NCBI GenBank assembly: GCA_015680685.1
Contig: MNCI01015530.1
Span: forward strand, 673,506 to 737,505
DNA: 64,000 bases
Origin: Gnetum montanum
Taxonomy: Eukaryota > Streptophyta > Gnetopsida > Gnetales > Gnetaceae
Direction: 5' to 3'
In this document: one piece after another, positions 47,121-59,792 of the stretch
How the letters are laid out: each line of letters starts with the position of its first letter
Position numbering within the stretch: position 1 is the stretch's first letter
The notes under the pieces: generated by a model
What the model saw: only the letters and a program-made list of their open reading frames with translations
The model's database searches: none
Told to the model about the DNA's origin: nothing
Translations under genes and position numbers: made by a program

Positions 47121-47900
47121 CACTAGAATATCATGGGTCAACATCTTCAAGAATGAATTCCAATCCTTATGTGCATTAACAAGTAGCTAGTCTATTTAGT
47201 CAACCTCCTAACCCTTTACCACCTATACCACCATCTATAATGTAAGGGGAATTTCCATCACAGCCCTAGCAAAAGAAGACAACTAGGATAGTCAACATGT
47301 AGGAGCAAGTAATCATGCATGAACCAAAATTTAAGAAATAACCATTCTTTCAAATGAGTCCAAAGAAGGATGGGGAGCACATCTACTTCCATCCACATCA
47401 ATCCTTTGAGAAATAATAAGCTTCCATCATTGTCCAATGTAAATGTGACAACTATCATGCTAATACAGACTATTACCCATTGGATTAAGGCAAGAGCACT
47501 TCTTAAAAAATCAACAAACCCAAAAATTCCCTTGGTATACGTTCAAGTAGTAGGTTAGAAATTGTGTCAAACTCTACTTGATTCTATCTTAGGGTTGAAC
47601 CTGATATCACAATATATGTATCAAGCCTGGAATTTACTACCATTAAAGGAAAGTAACATTTGGTTAGAGCTTGCAGACCAGACAATCATAATTCTACTAG
47701 GACAAGTGGATGATATGATCACTACCATTAGTGGCTGGTCCTACCTTGTTGATTTTCTAGTCATTCATGTAGGTAAAAACAAGGGTAAGTTCCCTACCAT
47801 AATGGGAAGAGCTTGTCTTAGCACTATAGATGCTAAGCTTGGTATTAGAGACTTGTCCTTGGAAATCTCCAAGGAAGATGAAGCTAGAATTATTTAAAGA
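47116..47900 (+). pseudogene. Element A gag tail and protease
   Basis: Begins PLEYHG, continuing part 2. GEFPSQPQQKKTTRIVN aligns with element B GEFPTQPQQRNATRAIN. The protease follows: LLDSILGLNLIS near 47575 in place of LLDSGSSVNLIS, then SYLVDFLVI and PTIMGRACLSTIDAK near 47800. The catalytic loop is altered, so it is inactive. Confidence 0.8.
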
Positions 47901-48369
47901 TGCAGAATTCCATGTATCACATACAATGATAATAGGTGCAATTATGGATAGAGAATATGAGCAATCAAACAGAAAAATATTACAACATGCAAAAGATGTG
48001 TTGAAGAGATGTATGTGTAGAAATGCTTGTATGTAGCAACCACTCAACAAGAAGGTACCTAGTGACTGATTACAAATAGTGAAATTCAATCAAACATATA
48101 CATGGAATTATAAGTGCCTACGTAGAAGAAACTGATAAGTTGGAGCACTAAAGAAGAAGGCCCCTCTATCCACACATAGGTCAAGAAGAAGAGATAGAAT
48201 GGGTACAACTAGAGATCCTAGATAAAGTTGAATCAAAACCGTTAGAATTGAAGGCCTAACTAGTAGCACTAGAATATGCTTTCTTAAATAATCAAAAGCT
48301 AATTATAATTAACACCAACTTGGACAAGGTAAAAAAGAAGAAATTATTGGAAGTAGTCAAAACAATGGC

Positions 48370-49760
48370 CAACCATGTTCACCTTGTCTTATGATGAGAT
48401 CATTGGCATCGATCCAAGAATCTATCAACATCGAATATACACTGATCTAGGGGTGAAACCATGATGTCAACCATAGAGGCAGCTTAATCCCAAGCTCAAG
48501 GAAGTATTCAAGTAAGAATTGGAAGATTTACTAAAGGTAATATTCATTTATCCCATTGTAGATAGCGAATGGGCTAGCCCTTTTGTAATTTCTCCAAAGA
48601 AGGGAAGCAAGTAGGAATTGTACATTGACTTCCAATTGTTAAACTTTGCTATATTCAAGAATCATTTTTACTTACCTTTTGTTAACCAAGTTCTAGATAC
48701 TATTTTTGGACATGTGTACTATATTTTTTTGGATGGATACAGTGAATATAAATAGGTCTAGATTGCACTTGAGGACCAAGAAAAGATAACATTCACTAGT
48801 TCATGGGGAACATTTGCTTATAAAAAAAAGCCTCTCAGCCTTTACCTTTCTCATACTCAGTATCTTCCAAAAAATGATAAGCAATGACGTTGAAGTATTC
48901 ATGGATGATTTCTTAACATATGAACTGGATTTCAAACAAGCATTAAACTGTCTAGAGTAGGAAATAAAAAGGTATGTAGAAACAAACGTAAAGCTCAATT
49001 GGTAGAAGAGCCATCTTATGATCTAGGATGGGATCATATTAGAATAAAAAATTTCATAAAAATGAATAGAGGTGGATCTTGAAAAAATTAGTCATAAATA
49101 ATATCACCCAGAGGCCATAAACTATTAAAAATGTTTGATCATTTTTAGGCCACACAGGGTACTATAGAAGATTCATAGAAAACTTTTCAAAAATTGCAAA
49201 ACTACTAGTTGAGCTGACCAAGAGAGATATGTCATTTCAATGGATTGAATCATGTGAAAAGACATTCAAAACCTTGAAAGAGAAGCTAATAAAGACACCA
49301 ATCCTAAGAGCTCTAGATTGGTCTAAGCCTTTTCATATCATGACAGATGCTTTGAATTATGCATTGGGGGTAATACTGACATAGTTAGATGACCAAAAGA
49401 GGTCATACTATATCCATTTCATCAACAAAATCATCACTAAACCACAAATTAATTACACCACAACAAAGAAGGAGCTAATGATAGTGGTGTATGCACTAGA
49501 GAAATTTCAATAGTATGTGCTTGGGAATCCGATCTATCTCTACATTGATCATAGTGCAATCTGACTTCTTATGAATAAACCAACAATCAATGCTAGGATG
49601 ATTAGATGGCTCATTATTCTACATGATTTTGACATAACTATGATCGACAAGAATGGCACTGAGAATGTAGTAGCTGATCACTTGTCGAAACTAAGATGGG
49701 ACTCACAAGATCAAGCAGAACCATTATTAGATCAATTCCTTGATGAAAATCAATTTAGTA
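48370..49760 (+). pseudogene. Element A reverse transcriptase and RNase H
   Basis: Fragments in shifting frames: DPRIYQHRIYTD near 48405, SEWASPFVISPKKGSK near 48570, FVNQVLDTIFGH, FLDGYSEYK, SSWGTFAYK, and the active site VEVFMDDF near 48890, as in element B. RNase H pieces follow, and the C-terminal MIDKNGTENVVADHLSKLRW is at 49640-49700. Several frameshifts, more than in B or C, which fits A being older than its two inserts. Confidence 0.75.
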
Positions 49761-49999
49761 AGATAATAATGGTTATAGACATAACTAGAAAGTCATGGAA
49801 AATTTATTATATGACTTATTTAATAGCACAAGAGCTTCTCATTGAGGGAGAAAAAAATAGAAAGAACAATTTCTTCACAAGGTTAAGAGATATATGGAAA
49901 TAAATGAAACCTTTATAAGATTTCTTTTGATGGGTTATTTTGATGGTGTGTACCAGAATGTGATTAATAATGAATCCTACAAGATGCACATGAAGGCCC

Positions 50000-51148
50000 A
50001 TGTGGTGGCCATTATGTAGGATGTAGGACGACACTAAAACTAATGATGCTAGGCTACTTCTAGCCTACCTTGTTTCAGGATGCCTCTACCTTCACACAAT
50101 CTTGTGAAAGATGTTAGAAAGATGGAGGAATAACAACTAGAAAGAAGGATTGCAATAATGGATATAGCCACTAAAACCCTTTGATATATGGGAAATTGAC
50201 TTTATGGGACCCATCACACCAATGTTGAATGGAAAAGACTACATAATAGTGACCATGGATTATTGCACAAATTGGGTAGAGGTAGAAATAGTCAAAGATT
50301 GTATAGCCAAAACAGCTACCAAATTCTTTCAACAACATGTGATGAACCGATTTGGAGTACCAAAAATGCTTATTTTAGATAATGGGACTCATTTTATAGG
50401 TGCTATTATTAAGAAGCTCATGTAATATCTTATGGTAAACCATAAGTTGACCATACCATATCATCCCCAAGCCAATGGTTAGGCAAAAGTAACTAACCAC
50501 AAAATTACTAGAATATTAACTAGGACAGTTAGTAGATTTAGAAAGGATTGGAGCACTAAGCTAAATGATGCTCTATGGGCTTATAGAACAATGTATAAAT
50601 TACCCATCAGTTATTCACCCTATGAGCTAGTTTATGGTAAATTATCCACACTCCCAATCCAAGTAGAGCTTTAAACTCTAGCTACTACTAGCCAACTTAA
50701 CTTGAACCTGAGCTTAAACCATAGAGAGCACTTAATTAATATTAACCTATTAGAAGAAAATAGGCTAGTAGCACTTATGAGTAATGCAATCCACAAAAAC
50801 TACTTCAAGCATATGCACGATGCATGTATATGACAAGTGTTGATACAACCAAACAATAAGGTCCTCTATTACAATCCCAAGCATGTTCAGCAAAAGGCAA
50901 AATTTCAAATGCTTTGGGAGGGGTCATACATCATTTAGATGACCTACCCATCGGGTGTCATGCACATTCATCATCCATCTAACCCACATAAGCTTATCCT
51001 GGTAAACATCCAACACATCAAACCTTACCATCAATATTCCAACTATGCTAAGGATTCTACCCAACCTATCCAAATGTCCTCTATTTGTTCACTCTTTTGG
51101 TTAAGTGATTCTAATCCTAGTTGTGGGGATATCCATTGTGACACATAG
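50000..51148 (+). pseudogene. Element A integrase
   Basis: WEIDFMGPITPMLNGKDYIIV near 50190, ILDNGTHFIG near 50375, and NGxAKVTN near 50480 with the catalytic Glu changed to Lys. Then [22 protein letters not shown] and a C-terminal LYYNPKHVQQKAKFQMLWEGSYII near 50860-50940. The zinc module before 50100 is degraded. Confidence 0.8.
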
Positions 51149-52612
51149 GTGCCTTCTAAATTTTTCATTTTTTATTACTTTTTCTACTTTCTTGATATAT
51201 TTTCCTTTTCTTTTATATTTTTCAATCTCTTAATAATTTCTTAATTTTTTGATATTTTCTAATTCTTTGATAATCTTTCATTCTTTTTATCTTTCAAATT
51301 CTTAATATCTTTTCTAATTTTCATGTTTTTTCCTCATTTATCTTGTACATATGTTTGCCAATTGTTAATAAAACACACAAAATAAAGCAAGATGTAGTCC
51401 CAATAAGGTGAAGATTTCTCTATATTATCAATCATAAAGGACTAATTACCTATATCGTGAGACCACATGCATCCACCCATTCCAACAATAAGAGGTTCTT
51501 ACCATGGCCATAATGACATTCTTCTCATAATAAAACTAAGAATAAACTTATGATCATTATGCGTAGATAGAAAAGTGAAGAACCAAGTGGGAATGCAAAG
51601 GGTGTGACATTAAGGAGATTTGTGGATTCTCTTGGATTACTATTGTGATATTGTCAAAGATGTATTATATCCTTGAAGATCTAACAAAAATGGAAGTAAG
51701 AGAATAATAAGTGCTACCTTACCATGACATTGGAAAGACATGTTACTCATGCCTAAAGGTAGTCCTCTAGTAAGATCAACATAATCACAAATAAAATCCA
51801 TACACAGAATAAATTTTTGTGGGTCCCACTAGAAAGACATGTTACCCATGCTTGAAGGTAGGTAGCTTCTTAGGAATCTCAAAAAAATAAAGAGTGCAAT
51901 AAATAAAATCCTCCCTTGAACAACATGTCAAGCGGTAATACTCTTTGCAATAGTGGTAGTCTTATGGTTGTGATTCCTAGAAATGAAACAATGCGATGTT
52001 ATTGGAAAGTGGGTTGGACTTGGCTAGAATCTTGGAAAGAAATGCTAATGATTACTTTAACCACCAATTACACATAAGAATCCATTATGCCTATGGTAAG
52101 AATCCCTTCTATGGTTCATCTCACCTCACTATATATTTAATCATAACTTTATGGTTTTGTGTAATATAGTGTTATTTTCCCAATCTAGTGATACTAACAT
52201 GTGTCTTTTACTAAACATGTATGTCTTACATTCAATTTCTTAAGTGCCTACAAACACTTTTTGGCATGGTTATACAAGGGCACAAAGGGCTGGAGCCTAC
52301 TCTGGGAAGGATCCACCTGTATAACTATTGTACTTCATACTTGACAAGCAATTCCACATCATCTTGTGCATTCCAAAAATAATCAAAACTCAACATATAC
52401 CTCCCATTTCATCTAATAATCTATCCATACATTTGAAATTCTTAACTAATCTCTTATTCATCCAATAAACTTTCATTGCCTGACATTCCTTTTTTATGAA
52501 CTTTGAATGTCAATTTTTTTAAAATTATGCATCCTCATGACCCATGACCCTTTGGACAAGCTTTACATATTTCAAACATTCCATTTGACTCATTTTTTCC
52601 AAGAAAAATTAA
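51149..52612 (+). other. Element A 3' untranslated region
   Basis: No domain found. A T-rich stretch (51160-51340) right after integrase mirrors the Phe-rich tract in the same place in element B. No 3' LTR for A could be recognised. P3 begins near 52613. Confidence 0.45.
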
Positions 52613-53277
52613 TGAAAAATTTGAAATTTTTGATGTTGATGTCGTAGCGATGACATTGTAGTGCCTACAATGTTGAATCTATGACATATCATCTATGATG
52701 TCACACATATAAAAATAGCATATATACATGTGGAAGTGAGTGAAATTTTTCACTTTTTCATTTTGCAACAAGAGAGTTTTTCTAGTTATTTTTCTTAGAG
52801 CTCTTGCACACTAGCTTCCAAAGGCCATAACTTCATCCTTGTAGCTCCAATTTTCAAAATTATTGAACCTTGTTGATCCTAGAGCACTTAGTCATGGGGG
52901 GATGCATTATGTGATAAAACTAAAAATTTGAGCTAAAAATTTTTAACGCTCGGAAGATACCATAAAGGGTAAGCATAACAAATAATAAGAACCTTATAGC
53001 TAATCAATCAAACTTAAGCAAAAAAAAACTTAGTTAATCCTCCTAATGAACCATACCAACTATTTTAAGCCATAATAAGTACAAAAATGATAATTGTGAA
53101 AGGTTATAAGCAATTAAATGATATAACATCTCAGCGGTTCCTTTTTGAAAATTTTTCTAACACTACAATCATAATAAGATAAGAAATTGATCTAACCAAA
53201 GGTATGAGCAAGGTAAATAACTATTAAGAACTAATATAAACACTTTAATAATTTCAAACCCTTATTGATTGCAGATG
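52613..53277 (+). repeat. P3 5' LTR and leader (tentative)
   Basis: Begins TGAAAAATTTG. It shares with 56261 onward the 'tagc[ga]atga[ct][ag]ttgt' block and a TATA box at the same distance from the start (52708-52715 here, 56360-56367 there). The two are much diverged and the LTR end was not found. It ends in ttgattgcag, a good splice acceptor, right before the P3 ATG. A tcatggggggatgca run at 52891 looks like a stray purine tract. Confidence 0.35.
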
Positions 53278-56057
53278 GTTCGAAAGAAACCAATAGAAGG
53301 AAGACCTTTTCTACATGGGAGCAAAAGACCAAGAGGCTGTGGGAGATACCATGCAGGAGAACAAACTCCCCAAGTAGAACATGCAGAGCAGGAGGCACAA
53401 TTGTATAGTATTCAACAAACTTCTACAATAGAGCATCATCCCTAGGAGAGGTAGAAATTCTACAAGCACCTGAACAAGGATAGCACCTCATGTTGTCATC
53501 GGAATGCCTCAAGGCCATCCAAGAAAAATTAATCATGTCCACGATCATCATGGAATTGAATTTTGGTCCCTTTATAGAATTTTCTTTGGAAGCTGTCAAG
53601 ACACAACTCCAAGCATCTCCTCTATGGCCCACACTAACTAATAGAGGAAAATGGTACTTAGGAGAAATGTACCATCTGTAGAAAAATAAGCAAGTTGATG
53701 CCATAGTCAAGATTGAGGGAATCTCTGTACCTTATTTAATGGAAGCAATTATCAAGGCCTTTAATATTCCCAGTGAAGGAGAAAATGTGGCACAAATCTC
53801 AACTAGATCTAACACTGATGAAAAAATTTTGTGGTTACAAAGGACATATGGTAATGAAGATAAGTATTATAGCAAGCTCACAAGAAAATAAATGATATAC
53901 TTCAAAATTGGCACCTACCACTTCTTTTTGACTAAGAGGCTCAATAGGATATCCACTTATGCAACTAGAGGAAGTGCCATTCTGATGGGAAAGTTCAATG
54001 CCAACATTGTCCATCTATTCTTCCTCAAGATTCAGAGGTGGTTTGAGGAAAAGAAGGTAGGGAAGCTAATACTTCCATTTCCTTGCCTTATTAGGAAGCT
54101 ATGTAAGTAAGCTTGAATCCTAGGGTACACTAATGATGTCCCTAGGAAAGCCTAGAATGCTTCATATGTAGAAATGTTCAAACTGGTACCACCAAAGAAC
54201 GATCAAGTAGAGAAATCAGCAAGCATTTAGGGAACTTTAGGTACCACTCTTATTGGTAGCATTTCACCTACTAGTCAGCAACAACAAGTGGGACTTAGTA
54301 GTCAATCATAAGCTACATAGTAGTAGCAATAGCAAGTTCCACCACTGCCACAAGACTATAGATCATCCATGAGCCATCTGTAGTAGATTGTAGAAAAAAT
54401 TAGCTGGGGAACAAGGGAGGGAGCCAATTTGTATAAAGTAAGAGAGAGTGCTTGTAGGCCTACCATATCTACAAACCCAACTAGTTGGCAAGCATCAATG
54501 CAAACAAGAGGAGAGGACAACTAGGCATAATAGATCTCAAGGAACATTGCATTGTTTCAAGTGATGTTAAAAATAGGTGAAGGAGCCACAGTTATGATTA
54601 TGTAGCACCAAGATGCAACAAGAGAAATGGAAGTCATCACATATCATATCAAGGAATCATTCAATATTCTTGTTGTGTCATTGACTGATATTTCTAAAGT
54701 GAGAAATACTCAAATGCCTATTGGTACCTCCATGACTCTTGCGGAACACAAAGACATATTGGATAGACTACTGCAGATAAGATAAGTAATGCAAAATCTT
54801 TTTAATATTTCCAATGATATCACTATAGCTCAATCTAAATTGAATGTTGTAAAAGAAAAGTTAATCATGGTTGAAACTAGGGTAGAGTATGCAAAAAACG
54901 AAGTGCAAAGATTGCAAGAGGAGCTAGCTACCTTGAGAGCTGAAAGAAGAGATCCAAGATAGTTTATAGAGCTAGACCAACTTGATCAGTTTAGAATTGT
55001 CCATGTGAGAAGGCTGATTGACCACAACATGAAGATGGAGAAGGAAAAGGAGAAGGCAGTGTGGGATGCATTAGTGGTTGAAGCTCAAACATACGTACAT
55101 GCTAAAGCACTCATTGCCTTATAGGAAGAAAATAAAAAACTAGCTATTGATAGTACTGAGTTGAAAAACATTGAGAGGTAAAAGAATGTTCTTGAGGAGA
55201 ACATCTAGAAACTTTGAAAGTAATTGGTCCATGTCAACCAAGACATGAGTCTCTTGGCCCACAAAAATAAAACCCTATCAATGGAAAAGGTCTGTGCCAT
55301 TCACCAAAAATCTACAATTGAAATTAGTGCATGGAAAAACAAAGCCAAGAAGCATGAGGAACTCAAAGAGCATTTTAGGAACCAAGTGGGCATGTACAAA
55401 TAGATAAATAACAAAGAGATCTAGATGGCAAAGGCCAAAATCAGCTCAATTTCTACACAAAATCTTGATTGACAGTCAATTCTAGATAACCTTGCTCATG
55501 TTCACCAAGCCAAAGTAAATAATAAAGACTTATAGATTGAGGATTTGACAAAATACAAGGGATTAGCAAACCTTTGGTATGTTAATCTGGCCATGCTGAC
55601 AATAGGCAAGCCTAGAAATGAACTAGAATAATAAGTAGTAGTTGTATATGCATTGTATGAGAAGGAATTTATGGATAGGAAAGATGCCCTACAATAGTTA
55701 TAGGCTACAAATTCTGAACTCAAAATTGTCAAACCTAGCTACTAAAGCCAAAAGGATGTAGCAGCTAACCTAGCTCGTCAAATGTCAAACTACTAAGAGT
55801 TAAGAAAGATAGCAAAGGCTTTCAAGGAAGAGAGGTGGTAGTTTGTAGCTTGTTACATAAAGACCAACTAGATGTTTTCGCAACTATCATGCCCATGGAA
55901 TGTATTGTCTCCATCAATCACTTAACAAGCATGGACGGTACATGATCCTATAACAAAGGAGGAAAAACTTCAAGCACTTCTAAACAGGTATCAATTCAAA
56001 GAGCCTAATGACAAGGGAAAGTAGCTGATGAAAAAGCCACCATCATTGGGAACATGA
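53278..56057 (+). pseudogene. P3: plant-transposon-protein-like domain plus coiled coil, copy 3
   Basis: Best-preserved copy. It starts MVRKKPIEGRPF after an acceptor-like gcag. The N-terminal domain (residues about 65-280) has IMELNFGPFIEF, QASPLWPT, VDAIVKIEGISVPYLMEAIIKAFNIPS, RLNRISTYATRGSAIL and LPFPCLIRKLCK. This layout recalls the plant 'putative plant transposon protein' domain. From about 54830 to 55850 it is a long, Glu/Lys/Leu-rich coiled coil (KNEVQRLQEELATLRAE). The end contains EEKLQALLNRYQF. A dozen or more stops are mostly at former Gln/Trp codons, with few frame changes. The C-terminus lies about 200 bp before a polypurine tract and an LTR-like region, so it is the internal gene of a non-autonomous LTR element. 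Biochemical function unknown. Confidence 0.55.
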
Positions 56058-56249
56058 GCTACATCAAGCTACTCTAGTTTTTGTTTTTTTTTGTCATGTA
56101 ATTGTGTCATCTTTTGTAAAGGCACCATTATAGTATTCTAAGTCATGTAAATAGTTAGTCAGTCATGACAAGTCAAATCTACCTCCCAATCTTGTAAGGG
56201 ACTGTATCCTCATTTTATTTTAACTTGAGGATGAGTTTCCAGTCAATCA

Positions 56250-56260
56250 TGGGGGTAGGA
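56250..56260 (+). other. P3 polypurine tract
   Basis: tgggggtagga directly before TGAAGAC. The upstream context 'acttgaggatgagttt' is shared with element B just before its own purine tract, linking the P family to the same lineage. Confidence 0.6.
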
Positions 56261-57075
56261 TGAAGACAAATTTTGTTGTGATACAATATCTATATAGAAT
56301 ATCATAGCAATGATGTTGTGATACATGCTACATCATCATTGATGTGATGCATGCAACCTTATAAATACAACACTTGGATACATAATCTGGCACATTTTGA
56401 TTCCAACCTTAGCTAGACTCTTGCAATTCATATTCATAGACTTAGCAATAGAGTGAATGCTCACAGTGTGATGTTTGGCAATTGTCCAGTGTCTTTATTC
56501 GAATGAATTGTACTTTGACACCTTTCATGGAAAAAATAAAGATCAAGATTGCTCTTCATCATTATAGCATTCCCTTAGTTGTCTAACTGTTCACTTAGCA
56601 TAATTTTTACTATTTTCCTAGCTTAACACTTTAGTTTTTGAACCACTTTACTTTACTTGTTTATTAATAAGCGATATGGATATGACTAGTTTCAAATGTT
56701 AAGTGTAGTTAGCTGGTAACCTAGTAGTGGCCTTGCTTGGTTCGCATAATAGTGATTCCACTTGGTAATTCCAATGATAGCTACACAAGTGCAAGGCATG
56801 AATGGTAGACAAGGATTGAATGTCCATCATACTAGGCTAAGATAGGTTTATGTTTTTCTAGTTGACTAGACTTAGGAATTATCTCATCATGTTTACATTA
56901 GGAGTAATTATGAGCCCATCAACATCAGTAATCATACACCTTACTATGAGCTAAACCATGCACTAGAACTTCACTATCTTAAGGTGGGAAGACAACAATC
57001 TTGAAATTAATCTCAATTACTAGCATACTTACATTGCCCATGCACAAATTATGATCTAGTCACACGTTGGCACTT
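56261..57075 (+). repeat. P3 3' LTR-like region
   Basis: Starts TGAAGAC after the purine tract. TATAAATA at 56360-56367, a possible poly(A) signal aataaa near 56535, and no coding signal. It ends at the LINE junction near 57075-57090; no terminal CA was fixed. Confidence 0.5.
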
Positions 57076-57089
57076 ATGACTTGTATGGT

Positions 57090-58200
57090 AGAGTGTTGGG
57101 ATACTTCACCACTCATCAAAGTTGAAGAAAATATCTTTACTTCCAAGATTGACATTTTACAAGCTTTCTTTGATTTTTACTCTATTGTTTTTCGTAAAGA
57201 AGATATTGATCCTATTGCAGTGGATAACTGCTTGGAAGTCATTATTCCTTTTAATCATTCCATTTTTTGTGATGCTACTCCTCTCTCTAAACAAGATCTT
57301 TGTAAGGCTCTTCAACAACTTCAAAATGGTAAAGCCCTTGGTATGAAAGGTCTTCCTATAGAATTTTTCAAAAAAATTTAGTTAACTCTTTAAGCTACTA
57401 TTTATAGTGTGTGTAAGGAAGCTCTTATGAAAGGTTCTTTTGGCAAAGTTATCAATGCCAGAATTATTAAGCTTCTACCCAAGTCAAGAAATCATATGTG
57501 CATTAGAAACTAGTGTGCTATTACTCTTTTAAATGTTATCTACAAAATTTTTGCTAAAGCCATAGCCAATAAATTAAAGCCTTTTCTTCCTCAACTCATC
57601 AACAAAGAGCAAACTGGTTTTATTTAAGATAGGTATATCTTAGACAATGTCGTTGCTACTATTGAGGGTATGCATTGGGCTTCTTCTATTGATTAAAAAG
57701 CCATTCTTCTTAAGTTTGATTTTGCAATAGCTTATGACATACTTGATTGGTCTTTTTTAAGAAGTGTTATTAAGCACCATAACTTAGGCAATGTTTTTAA
57801 TAATCACATTGATATTCTTTTATTGGATACTTCTTTAGTTTTTATTAATGGAACATTTTCTAAGGATGTTGAGCTTCAAAAAGTAGTTAAACAAGCATGT
57901 CCTATAGTTCTTTATCTGTTTATCATTGTTGCAGATACTCTTGGAGCTATTCTTAGAGGTCATAGCGATTTTATGAGGTTAAAAGGTATCTCTCTTCCAC
58001 ACGATGGTAAGGATCTTATTTATAGCTAGTTTGTAGATGACACTTTTCTCACTTTGCTTAAGGATCACAATAATTTTAACATTGTGTTAGATTGTATTGA
58101 CATTTATTGTAGAGCCTTAAGAGCCAAAATTAATTGGAGAAAAAATGCAAGCTATTTGGTTGAGCTTCTTTCTAAGGCCTACTTGGACTCATAATTATAA
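57090..58200 (+). pseudogene. LINE ORF2, reverse transcriptase part
   Basis: Plant LINE RT motifs in order: FYSIVFRKED near 57180, QNGKALGMKGLPIEFFKK near 57320-57380 (GKAPGPDG in the family), INKEQTGFIxDRYILDN near 57600, ILLKFDFAIAYDILDWSFL near 57710 (motif A Asp present), FINGTFSKDVELQKVVKQACPI near 57845 (R-Q-G changed to K-Q-A), and FVDDTFLTLL near 58030 (catalytic DD intact). Few indels. It continues the endonuclease part at 15729-16855. Confidence 0.85.
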
Positions 58201-58249
58201 TATCAAGTGGCTCTCTCTTGCAAATATTTTTACCCTTTTGGGTATTCCA

Positions 58250-59440
58250 ATAACTTTAATCTCTACTCATAGTACGTTATGGCGTTGAACAAGTTAAACA
58301 TAAGGCTCTGAAATGAGCTTCCAAACCCTTATCTCTTGCAGGCAGATTTATCATAGCCAACCATGTTTTAGCTCCACTCATGTGTATTACTCTTCTTTCA
58401 TGGCTCCTTTTAAATATTTCTTTTAGAGCATCAACAAAATTCTTGTGACTTTTTATGGGGGGATAAGGATAATCACAAAGCTTTTCATCGAGTTGCTTAG
58501 GATATTTATATTTTAAGTAATGATTAGGATGGCTTGGGCCTCATCTCTATTAAACATCAAAGTATGCTCTTGGCCTCTAAATGGATCACTCGCTATATAG
58601 AAGGTAATGAAGCTTGGAAGATTCTATTTAAGCATAATATTTCTTATCTAGGTAATCACCAAAGATGGAATAATACTCATTGGAACACTTGGATCACCTA
58701 TAGAGGATCTCAGAAGGTTATATGCTCATTCCTTTTCAAGAAAATTTGGTGTTGGAATCAAATTAAAGGCTTTTTGCAATGGAAACCTACCCAATTAAGC
58801 TTGAATACTTTGTCGATGCACTCTATTTGGTGGTCACTTATTTATAAAAAGAATTTGGGCTTTCTATATGAAGAATTTTCTTATAAAGCCAATCATTTTG
58901 CTGATCACAATCTCCATGATGTTGGACAATTAATTTCTATTAGAAATGATTTTATTACCCTTTCTTGGCAATATGTCAAAGTTAAATGAGGGTTTCAAAG
59001 ACAAGATACTCCTATTTATCAACACATTGAGCATGTTCTTTCCAACTTTGGGGCTCCTAAGTTGCACAATGATACTCCTTGGTATGATGATTAGTTTTGG
59101 CTAGATGGTTCCCCTTTGCATTCCATTCACCTTTCTAAAGTTAAATCTTGGTTTCACTTGCAAGAATTTCAATTTTCTACTTTAAATAGAAGATGGAATG
59201 TGTAATTTGAGGATCACCATTGGAAATTTATTTTTTATCATGTCTAGATATCCAAGGCCCAACCTAAGCATTGTTTCTTATTTTGGTCCTTGATTCATCA
59301 AGGTCTTCCCATTGGACATAGGCTTCACTTCTTAGGAATTGATTCCCCTAAATGCACCATTTGTCAAGTTGAAGACTCATTTGTGTATGTTTTTTGGGAA
59401 TGCTCTTTTTCTCACTAAATTTGGAAGTGGTGTCAATCTC
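58250..59440 (+). pseudogene. LINE ORF2, C-terminal part with zf-RVT
   Basis: GLGLISIKHQ-type segment near 58530, conserved in plant LINEs after RT, then a long W-rich region. Near 59320-59420 the reading KCTICQVEDSFVYVFWECSFSH fits the RT zinc-binding domain (C-x2-C-x-E-x-x-x-H-x-F-x-x-C), with one His replaced. A few frameshifts and stops. Confidence 0.7.
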
Positions 59441-59699
59441 TTTAGATTTTTAATCCTAATCAGTTTGTTGGTTTCTCTTTATGTATCTTCAATGATGACT
59501 ATGTTAAGCGGCACTTTCAAAAAGCTTGGAAGATACTTCTTTTTGAAATTATTTTCTTAGTTTGGAAATGTCATTTGGATTCCTAGTATCAAAACACTAA
59601 TTACACTACTATGGTACGAAGTGCTTTATTGTTAACATTGGTCAACTTCAATGTTGCATACTAGGCTTTGAAAATAATATTAATTTCTCTTACAAAATG

Positions 59700-59779
59700 T
59701 TTTCTAAGCAGCCTTGCAATGCGGCCAGGTCAGAAGCACAGGCGCGTATCATAAAAAATAAACAATAATAAATAAATTT
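59700..59779 (+). other. LINE 3' end, A-rich tail
   Basis: An A-rich run (cataaaaaataaacaataataaataaa) immediately precedes the candidate target duplication at 59780-59792. Confidence 0.45.
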
Positions 59780-59792
59780 GTGTTAGGGCTTG
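59780..59792 (+). repeat. Candidate LINE target duplication, right
   Basis: gtgttagggcttg, one mismatch to 14093-14105. Confidence 0.4.

Noticed and set aside
52891-52905. Polypurine tract and 3' LTR start of element A
   Set aside because: The run tcatggggggatgca is suggestive, but the following 370 bp do not match any LTR here and lead straight to the P3 gene; undecided and not annotated as such.
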